Assembly: GCA_025642065.1 (NCBI GenBank)
Contig: JAODUP010000408.1
Location: 1 to 64,000, forward strand
Reading direction: 5' to 3'
Source of the DNA: Paralvinella palmiformis
Lineage: Eukaryota; Annelida; Polychaeta; Terebellida; Alvinellidae
Length of the DNA stretch: 64,000 nt
The position numbers and the translations under genes are program-made. Within the stretch, counting starts at the first letter, position 1, and the number at the start of each line of letters is the position of its first letter. Below are positions 56,126-64,000 of the stretch, piece by piece. The notes below the pieces were generated by a model. That model made no database searches and was not told the origin of the DNA. It saw nothing but the letters and a program-made list of their open reading frames with translations.

Positions 56126-59100
56126 TTACCCGGCAAAAGTCTTCATATTCCAACCAACATTTGATCTTGCCAAATCAACAAAGTTGATGTACATTCTAGA
56201 AATGGAATAAAGCACAATATATAAATTGACTGGCATTTCTCTTAGCATTTGCTTTATCATCGAGATGAAGAAATTGATGCATCAAGTTTAGTAAATGTGA
56301 GAAAAGTTCGGTCCATACCTGTCTGGAGCTATGTGAAGATCTTTATGGATCTTCTCCATCAGAGCAGTTGTGGATACCTTGTTTTCTTCAGGACCTATTT
56401 TGGCAACGCTTAACAACTGACAAAAGGCACACGGTTCAGGTGTACCACCAAACGTCATGTTCTGGCCAGCATTCACATTGATACAAACATACTGAAATAC
56501 AAGATGAATACGCTGAGCACATGAGTAAAACTGAAGATGACCATAACTGTCACGACTACTACAATTGTTTTATTCTAAAACCATCAACATACAAACCACA
56601 GAGGCATACCAAATATAGCAGCCTTAATTAGTAATAAATGTTAATGTTACTGTTAATGTTATACATGGTTAAAACTAGGATATGAACGTTTGTGATGACA
56701 TAAATGGTAACATGGGAGCAAATCACAATACTAGCACTGGCTACCTGAATTTTACAGGTTATTGTATCCGATGTTGATTTAATGAAATGTATCAGCAACC
56801 AGCATGCAGTATAAGTGGATTAGCGATCAAGTCATTGCTGACCAGTCTTGATACCAGAACTCCAAACCACGGTGAGAAATCCTTCCACAAATCAACATCC
56901 ACACCGTGTAACGAACCCAAAAACATCAAAGCAACTGGCTTTAATTGTTAAGAAACTTCTTAAAACCTACTCTGTGTATGATGACTGTAACTTCAATCGC
57001 TTTTAATTTCACAAATGCATGTAGTCTTCATCAAAAGTTTATTTTGTATCCTCCTTTTATTTTATTCATTGCAATAATTGCTATGTCCATTCTGACAATT
57101 TATATCTGACATGTTATACATCTTAAAACAGCTGTCACAACTGAACAGGATGCTATACAAATGTTATATATTATTTATTTAATATTTATATTTGGTCAGC
57201 CTTATACGGCGTATAATGAGGAATTACGGTAATTGACCTCAACTTATATGGTGAGCATGGGCCCGAGGAAAGAATTACAGGGTCAAAAATTGACCTCAAC
57301 TTATACGCGAGTATATACGGTATTCTTATTTTCCTTCACTTTAGTTATAATAATAATAATATGTTATATTTATATAACGCCCTATTCAGCTAGAAGCTGC
57401 TCTAAGGGTCTTTACAATATTATTTACAATATTATTATCCCTGACTCAGAGCTGTTTCCACCCAGCACATATCTGAACTCCCAAGGGAGCAAACAATGTA
57501 TGCTGTCATTTTAGGTGCAAAGCGTTACTCACACATACCCATAGCGTCCTGTCAGGTACTCATTTTTTATTGATGAGTGAACCAGTCGCCACATGACAGC
57601 ATTGCAGCTCACGGAGCCTCGAACCCACGACCCTTCGGCTATGAGTCCTACGCTCTAACTAACTGTGCTATCGCAGGTTATAACTGTTGATACATGGCAT
57701 TGTGGTCAATTAGAGTGCGCAGCGCAGGTCAATACCTCTGACTTCAACATTCAAGGTTTCTGATAGTGGGTAACCTCACCCGTAGGCCATATCAGTTGAG
57801 ACTCTACCCGTTGATCAATCCTGCTTGGATATCCCTAACAGAAGCCAAAGTGACTGGTGGCATAGCTCTCCAGATCACTGAGACATACAAGCTATCCTCA
57901 CCACGGCAGAGAATAAGGGGGGGGAGGTAGTCTTCATATACAAGTAATTGGCCAATCTTGAAGGGAACATCTGATCAGAGGCGTCAACAACTAAGAACTT
58001 GTACTTGTTGAAGCTTGGGGTTAAGAACCTGGCTGTTGCCTATTGGGCACAGCCACAACCACTAACAAGCCTTAGTTGTGCATATTTATAGGTCACTGCA
58101 CTGAAAAGGTGCACAACTCTGTCTTTTGCTTTGAACTGTTTAATTTGACTTTTAAAAGATTACAAAAAGAAAGACTTCTCATTTCATACATAACTAAAAT
58201 TACAGCATATTTGGCAGCCACATTTGATGGCGTAAGAGACAGCTTATTGCTATAGCCGTTTAGTGCTCCAACCACAAATGTGATTGTTTGGGGGAACAGT
58301 TCCCATGCTCTACTATGGACCTGCTTAGGTGAAAAAATATTAAACAAAATAAATTTGATTAGATTATGTCCTGCATTTAATGTTATTCAATTCCAAGACA
58401 ATTCTGAAAACAGGATCTACTGATAGTTGGCTAGCTACCACAGGCATGTCTATTACAATAGGTATTTCTTTATATTTGGTCTGCTTCAGGCACGCTTTGT
58501 AATATTTTCATGTTTACTGTGTTGAAAAATTCTTTGGCATAAATTATACAAGGCATATATATCAGAAGTAGAAATTCTTAGATAAACACCTCTCCAAGAA
58601 ATGTCAACAGCGATGAAATGTTAAGCACAGGTTTCACCTAATGAATTTGCTGTAGGGCAGTTTACCAATGCTATTTAGTAAGTTCAAAAATTATAGTACC
58701 AGTTTAACCTTGATAAAACTAATTTTATTTTATTTTACCATTTTTAGTATTGAGTTGATATTTTTTATTCGCCTTATATTTTAATTTCAAATTTTCAAAA
58801 ACAAATACACGGAAAAAGACAATAATAGAGATTGGTCAGATCCACTCTAGAAATGTACCAACTGCGCAAATTTATATTATGTATTGTTTAGTAACAATTA
58901 TTATTTTAAAATAATAACACTAATTGATATTCTTTGATTACTTTAGTCACAGCTTTAAAAATAAGTAAACTATATTACAAATAACATGACTGCTTATGGT
59001 GAACAAGTTGAACTTGAAGGTAATGTTCTTACATTTTCTTTTTTAATTTCTGACTTTTTATTGAAAAGAGGCCTTCAGAATATTTCTAATTGTAAAGGTT

Positions 59101-62100
59101 TGTTAGTCTGTGGTACAAATAAAGCATATTATATATTTTAAAAGAAATAAGTATAAGTTACTATCCTTACTTCTCAATATTATAGTTGTGTTTTCAACTT
59201 CAAAAGTCTATCTGTTATAATTTTTACATGTATTACACATAACAATAAAGGTAGAAGTTGTAAATTCAAACCACAGAATGTTATTCACACTTATCTCTAT
59301 CAAAGACATTATTATTAATTTCTCAACATGGACCTTTCTCACCGCTATTATCCAATGCTGTATGTCTATCAAACTGACTGACTGACTCACAATTTCCAAC
59401 TATGGACAACCATTTATCAGGAAAGGGATATGATCTCACTTTGTTATAAAGTGGCGAAGAGGGTCCCTAGGTCATGGATCAAGTTATCAGTGGTCCATGA
59501 AGAGCAACAGATGTTTTCATGTCTCGAGTCAGCGTGTATTACTGGTGGAAGGGGGGTCATGGCATGATATGACTTTTCACAGGGACATTTTTTTTACCTA
59601 TTCTTTGCATTTGATAGTAACCAAAAAACATTGCATAATTTAGGAAAGTCAATCAATATTCTGTTGTATTTTTGTAGTGACATCCAAAGGTAACGAAGCG
59701 AAGTCAAAGATCAAACAACCTTCAGATATGCCCACACCAAGATTCGAACACGGGTGGTAGTGATCTGTGGTCCAACATGCCCAACTAGACCACAGAGGTG
59801 CCCAGTATTTTTGCATAGATGACAGCATCATCACTTTAGTCCAAGTAGACTGATAAATTGTGGAAGTACGGCTAATACTGGTGCGTATGTGGACTAACTA
59901 AATGCTGGTCAACATTTGTTGCTGCGCTGGAAATCAGTGGCAACAAATACATCTGTCAATAAACGGATGATTAATCATGTGTTATATTCTGTAACCTTAC
60001 GCTTTGAACTTGGTATGAATAAAAGAGCTGTTCCAAATTTGTTTTCTGTATTATTCATTTGGCAGGAACGTAGAAGGCGGTTTACTAGTCAATTTTTTCT
60101 TCAAAAAGTTTGACAATATCAACAATTATACAACTAATAGTAATAGTATGATACAAATAGTAAAATTATTTTATATTTGATGGGGGGGTGCCACCCAGGG
60201 TTGGCAGTTTTCTCCACTACACGGTAAAAACCATTGTAATTACCCAGTTTCTGCCGATACGGCAGAAATACTTTATGCCCAGGGCAGAAATAGCAAAGGG
60301 GAGAAATTAAATTTGGGGAAAATTGCCATGAAAATACCCAATGAAAAGAGAATTTAACAGTTTGAAACCAATATACATAAGCACAAGTTATTTAATTATC
60401 AATCTTGTCCACATCTCACATACTTATTTAAAGTGTATGTCAATAATTCATCACGTTTAAGATTGTGAGATAAAAGATTGAGATTATTTATTTCTGGTAT
60501 CTGTGCAATATGATATACATTATAATGCTGAATAAATTTGATTTTATAATGTCTGCTTTGTTATACAAGGCAACATAACATTATCAAATAACCAATCAAC
60601 TATGAGGAGGGTGATGGTGTATCTAGTCATGCTTGAATATTACTGACAACATCATGTAGTCTGTAGTAATAACTACATGTATGTATCACTGAGAAGAGAT
60701 GCTGTTGTGTAATAACACTCACTCACTGCTGTATATTAAATATACAGCAGTGGGTGAGTGGAGATGTGGAAATTGACTATTAATGATATGAACATTATCA
60801 CATTACGTCATGTATGTACATGTATCTACATGTATGTACATGTAAACTGTTTTTTAATACCACAATTTTCATGTGCCAAATGTGATATAATAAACCAATT
60901 AAATTATGAATATTTGTTATTTTTTTAAAACTATTTTGTTAAACAGATCAATAAATTAATAAGACATATATATCTATACTTTGCAAATGCTGAGTATTGT
61001 GGCTGGACAAATTGCTTTATCTTGCAGGTTTATTTCTCCCCTTTTCTCCCCATGACAGGGGAGAAATACCTTTCTGCCAGGGAGAAAGCCAACCCTGGTG
61101 CCACCTGTGACAGATAATGATCACTGGGTTATCAATAGCCACATGAACAAAGGAAACATTCCATATTAACCCATGTTTGTTCTAGTATGGAATTAAGCTA
61201 AAATTAAATGTTCACAACTCTTGACTGCATTAGTCACTTGAGTAACTGCGATATTATCAATCATTGGTAGTTTTGGGTTCTGACAAAATGTTAAAACTGT
61301 TTGAAGTTTTCTGAATGGGCTATGAGTTGCAAGGAACTTCAGTGGATTTACTGTGGAAATCACCATAAATCACCAAGACACATTGGAACCCCATGAAATA
61401 CACTAACACTACATAATTTAGACTTATTTCACTCTAAGTATCAAATATCACACAACCTGTGGTATCAAGTGGTATTTAAAAAATCTCATATTGACACAGC
61501 TCTAGCAAAATGTTCTAGGCGGTGTAAACTCCTGTTCTCGTTCAGCTGATCAATCTCAGCCTAAACCATTCTGGACAATGTTGATTCTGCCCAGACAAAG
61601 AGCAGTCCATATTGTTTTCTTCAGTCATATTAAACTGCACAAAGCTACCCACATAACACCTCACAAATGATAAAAATGTATATTTACTCCAATGCAGAAC
61701 AACTGGAATACAGGTAAACTGTTACAAAGAAAAACCAGGTCAGTACCAGTATCAAGAGTATGGTACTACCAGTATACATATGGTGGATAGGAACATAAAC
61801 CACTATGTGACATTAAACAGATCAATATTATAGTATAATAATATATTAGTAAATAAATTTAAAGCCTAAGCTAGTCTAAACTAAAAGTGCATGAAAGTGA
61901 TGAACTGATAAAAATGATAAATTAAATATAAAAAAATATCATCATAAAACTAGTCCGGCACCTTTAGGCCATTTTGTCATTACAATTATATCGGACCTCA
62001 ATGGCCTAATTGGTAGCGTGGTTGGCCACAGATCTATAGCACCTGGGTTCAAATCCCAGCTGGGTATATCAGAAGGGTGTTCCATCTTTCACTCCTTACC

Positions 62101-63393
62101 TTTGGAGGCTGCACAGCCTACCTTCAATCATTGTATTGTCAGTATTGAATTACGGTTTAGTCTTTCAATTCTTTGTCACAGATTATTCCAAAACTCGACC
62201 AATATGTACATTAATGTGTATAAAGATTGATCAGCTCCATATCCTTACGTTTAAAAAGAATGTTGACGTTTAATATAATAATTACACAACTCACTCAAAT
62301 AATCTGTCTTACGAGTGAGCTTGGGAACTGATCGAATTTTTCAACATGGCGGCGATCGCCATTTGCGCGGAGCGAACATATTTACCCCTCGTGGGGGCCT
62401 CCCCTTTACAAAAACACAGGTCAAGTCCGATTTTTCTCAAACTCGGCCAATATGTACATGAATGTATAATAAAGAGTTCTTCAAACATTTTAAAGAGTTC
62501 CCGCTTACCTTCAAGGAGGAATTGAACACTGAAAATGAAGCTCGACTTCACAGTTTAATAACTTTTGTAATTTCCCGCCGATATCATCAATTCGAAAACG
62601 AGGATCCAGAAGAACGTGTGAACTACGTCATCAGTGTGGTTGTAGAAAAGACGCGACCCCCCTTTCCGGAGCGCTAACCCCTGGAACTAAGTTATCGGCC
62701 TAAGCGGAGTGGCCAGTTTTGTCACGTACCTATACCTTGTGCACAAAAGTGGCCGTAAAATAGCAACATTTACATTTCTATCACTGTATCAGACATGTCA
62801 GAATAATATAGTACATATTTAAATAAAAATCTTAAACCACTTCTGTCATTGTGGCCTCATCAGGCTCATGGGTTAATTAGACAATTGGACTCGTTACCCA
62901 GAGAGCCATATACAGTCCATTATAGACATAGCTGGGCGGGAGATCGGAGGTTCGAATCCCGGCCGTGGCACTAGGGACTAGACCCTATAGTCTACTGTGA
63001 CCTGACAACATTTGCTCTACCGAATATCATCATCATGTCATCTATTCTAAATAAGTAAATTCATTTACTTTAGAATTAGTCCTCGGCCATTATAATTATA
63101 AATACAACGCGAGTATTAGACTACTAGATTTTCTACCGTCTACGGTTCTATATCTAGAGTCTAGATAATAAATATATTCATAATTATGATAATATAATAA
63201 TTTAATATATTAAATATTGTCTTATTCAGTTATTCAATTGACTAGTCTAGATCTAGATCTAGAACTTAGTAAAAAAACTTCTTACCGTTTCAGGTTTGCC
63301 ACGTAACTGGGCTACTAATGACGACAGCTCAGTAATGAATTTATCCGGTATTGAGGTTTTTGGAACATTTGTGCTAATTTCAAATATCGGCAT
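56126..63393 (-). CDS. MIF: macrophage migration inhibitory factor, three exons
   Basis: Coding exons in transcript order are 63393-63286 (36 codons), 56491-56319 (173 nt) and 56195-56126 (ending TAA). Exon 1 and 2 coding lengths equal those I recall for the human gene, with GT/AG borders and matching phases; the product is 116 residues. It begins MPIFEISTNVPKTSIP, so the catalytic Pro is in place. Lys33, the CAFC (C-x-x-C) motif at 57-60, FGGTPEPC and the closing MYINF...NVGWN segment are the expected tautomerase/cytokine features. The human Ile at 65 is Lys-Ile-Gly shifted context here (SVAKIG). MIF is a small trimeric phenylpyruvate/dopachrome tautomerase and cytokine with no signal peptide, acting in innate immunity. 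Intron 1 (about 6.8 kb) is loaded with repeats; intron 2 is only 123 bp. Confidence 0.95.
57195..57322. repeat. repeat F copy in MIF intron 1
   Basis: TTGACCTCAACTTATACGCG then AGTATATACGGT, with an inner ATTGACCTCAACTTATA duplicate: the most complete of three copies. Confidence 0.6.
57345..57679 (-). repeat. SINE family B, full-length with tRNA-like head
   Basis: Read on the minus strand it starts CTGCGATAGCACAGTTAGTTAGAGCG (A-box-like) and GGGTCGTGGGTTCGAGG (B-box). The body CTGACAGGACGC...GAGTTCAGATATGTG follows, and it ends in TTAGAGCAGCTTCTAGCTG, then ATATAAATATAAC and an (ATT)n tail. Confidence 0.85.
57720..57925 (-). repeat. repeat E, copy 2, inverted
   Basis: Reverse complement matches 48968-49165 (GTCTCAGTGATCTGGAGAGC, TTTGGCTTCTGTT, AAGTCAGAGGTATTGACC). 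Confidence 0.7.
57930..59670. other. MIF intron 1, no recognised feature
   Basis: AT-rich intronic DNA. The minus frame at 58093-58347 has no family match I recognise. Confidence 0.4.
59676..59804 (-). repeat. SINE family A copy, tail-truncated
   Basis: Minus-strand head (GGGCACCTCTGTGGTCTAGT), B-box GTGTTCGAATCTTGG and body up to GGATGTCAC; the 3' tail is missing. Confidence 0.8.
60196..61097. mobile_element. hAT-like non-autonomous DNA transposon, copy 2
   Basis: 902 bp from CAGGGTTGGCAGTTTTCTCC to GGGAGAAAGCCAACCCTG. It is flanked by the perfect 8-bp duplication GTGCCACC at 60188-60195 and 61098-61105. No transposase frame. It lies in MIF intron 1. Ends and duplication length fit hAT. 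It contains a 45-bp palindrome (60716-60760). Confidence 0.92.
60716..60760. repeat. 45-bp palindrome inside hAT-like copy 2
   Basis: Same palindrome as 36617-36661 with a single arm mismatch (GTGGGTGAG for GTGAGTGAG). Confidence 0.8.
61992..62125 (+). repeat. SINE family A copy
   Basis: Head CCTCAATGGCCTAATTGGTAGCG, B-box GGGTTCAAATCCCAG, body GGGTGTTCCATCTTTCACT; the tail is degraded. Confidence 0.8.
62462..62677 (+). CDS. hypothetical 71-codon ORF of unknown nature
   Basis: ATG to TAA, charged and soluble-looking (FKHFKEFPLTFKEELNTENE ... VVEKTRPPFPER). It lies in MIF intron 1, between SINE copies. A 19-bp block just upstream (ACTCGGCCAATATGTACAT) also occurs diverged near 62195, so the area may be a decayed mobile element. 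No family recognised and no promoter visible; could be chance. Confidence 0.2.
   Translation: MYNKEFFKHFKEFPLTFKEELNTENEARLHSLITFVISRRYHQFENEDPEERVNYVISVVVEKTRPPFPER
62698..62775 (+). repeat. SINE family A, 3' tail only
   Basis: CCTATACCTTGTGCACAAAAGTGGCCGTAAAATAGC, matching the family tail; head absent. Confidence 0.7.
62850..62965 (+). repeat. tRNA-like segment, possible SINE head
   Basis: GTGGCCTCATCAGGCTCATGGG is followed, after an unusually long 70-80 bp gap, by GGAGGTTCGAATCCCGGCC (B-box). Too long for a normal tRNA. Confidence 0.35.
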
Positions 63394-63534
63394 TTTGTCA
63401 AGTTATTAATAACTCACTGATTCTGTCTAAATAACCGAACCAACATGTACTTTAGATTCTTTAGGGCACGTGCACTTATATTTGCGACGTGTAGTGTAGT
63501 ACACCAAATGCTCAATTATTTTCGGCTTCCAGTC

Positions 63535-63665
63535 AATTCAGCCCATTTCATGCTCGGCCTATAATAACTCGACCATAAACAAATTCGGCCCACACCCGCC
63601 CGTTACCTAACCAACTCGGCCCAGTGGTCAACCAACTCCTCCCAGTACTTAAAGAATTCGGCCCA
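63535..63665. promoter_or_regulatory. seven copies of an AATTCGGCCCA-like motif upstream of MIF
   Basis: AATTCAGCCCA, TGCTCGGCCTA, AACTCGACCAT, AATTCGGCCCA, AACTCGGCCCA, AACTCCTCCCA and AATTCGGCCCA occur every 15-31 bp, 140-270 bp upstream of the MIF start codon. They may be transcription factor sites or a decaying minisatellite. Confidence 0.35.
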
Positions 63666-64000
63666 ACGCATAGAAATAAGTTTGAATGGACAATATAGCA
63701 GCACAATTTCAAGAAGTCATAAATAATAGTCTATTTAAACAGATGCAGTGAGTAATAATTAGTAGTTTGTTTGAATAGAAAGCTAATCATCTTTTAAATA
63801 TTTAATTTATTCCATAATGCTTTGCGCAGCAACACAAAATCCATGTGGAGTTTGTATTTAGGCACGGTTCAGTTCTGATGATCTGAGGGTTTTTGTGGCA
63901 ACCTATATTTCAACATCTAGGTATGTCATCCAGAAGGTTGACAATATCCATTCCTGCAGTGAAGATACCCCAGGCACTGATTCCATAGTAATATGTCATT
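63666..64000. other. gene-free right edge
   Basis: No feature supported; presumably the 5' flank of MIF. Confidence 0.4.

Overview
This 64 kb window is animal nuclear DNA. Genes have introns with GT-AG sites, the background is AT-rich, microsatellites are dense, and tRNA-derived SINEs, several LINE types, Bel/Pao, Gypsy-like, Penelope-like, Tigger and hAT-like elements are all present. The mix suggests a lophotrochozoan, most likely a gastropod mollusc; that placement is inference. Four host genes can be supported. (1) 12636-14144 (+): an intronless SLC46-family membrane transporter. (2) 16992-24343 (-): a complete 14-coding-exon trichoplein gene (TCHP), rebuilt exon by exon, with phases that join to 498 codons. 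(3) 42345-43475 (-): an intronless NHL-type beta-propeller protein. (4) 56126-63393 (-): a complete three-exon macrophage migration inhibitory factor gene (MIF, 116 aa) whose first intron of about 6.8 kb is full of mobile elements. These genes show no functional link to one another. The two intronless genes are clearly GC-rich, whereas TCHP and MIF exons match the AT-rich background. Layout: 1-1.8 kb, the 5' part of a Penelope-like retroelement on the minus strand; 1.8-6 kb, microsatellites and unassigned DNA; 6-10.2 kb, a nest of Bel/Pao gag and pol split by a LINE; 10.2-14.3 kb, SLC46 and its upstream DNA; 15.6 kb, a SINE; 17-24.4 kb, TCHP; 24.7-34.6 kb, decayed LINEs, a Tigger transposase broken by a SINE, and more SINEs; 36.1-37.3 kb, a hAT-like non-autonomous element; 37.3-42.2 kb, satellites, including a suspicious tandem duplication; 42.3-43.5 kb, the NHL gene; 43.5-46.8 kb, compound GT/GA/CA repeats; 46.9-47.2 kb, a possible promoter; 47.9-53.6 kb, a duplicated repeat of about 780 bp next to a Gypsy-like gag/protease remnant; 56-63.4 kb, MIF; 63.5-63.7 kb, a repeated AATTCGGCCCA-like motif upstream of MIF. 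The most unusual observation is the Penelope-like element. A degenerate SGNH/GDSL-type ORF ends on the canonical -1 frameshift heptamer U UUA AAC followed at once by UAA, and the -1 frame is exactly the open frame of the reverse transcriptase, so the two may be expressed as a frameshift fusion. Other strong structural observations are hAT-like elements with 8-bp target duplications, a SINE with a 15-bp target duplication inside a Tigger fossil, a perfect 22-bp intronic hairpin, and a tandem copy whose mutations look like sequencing or assembly error.
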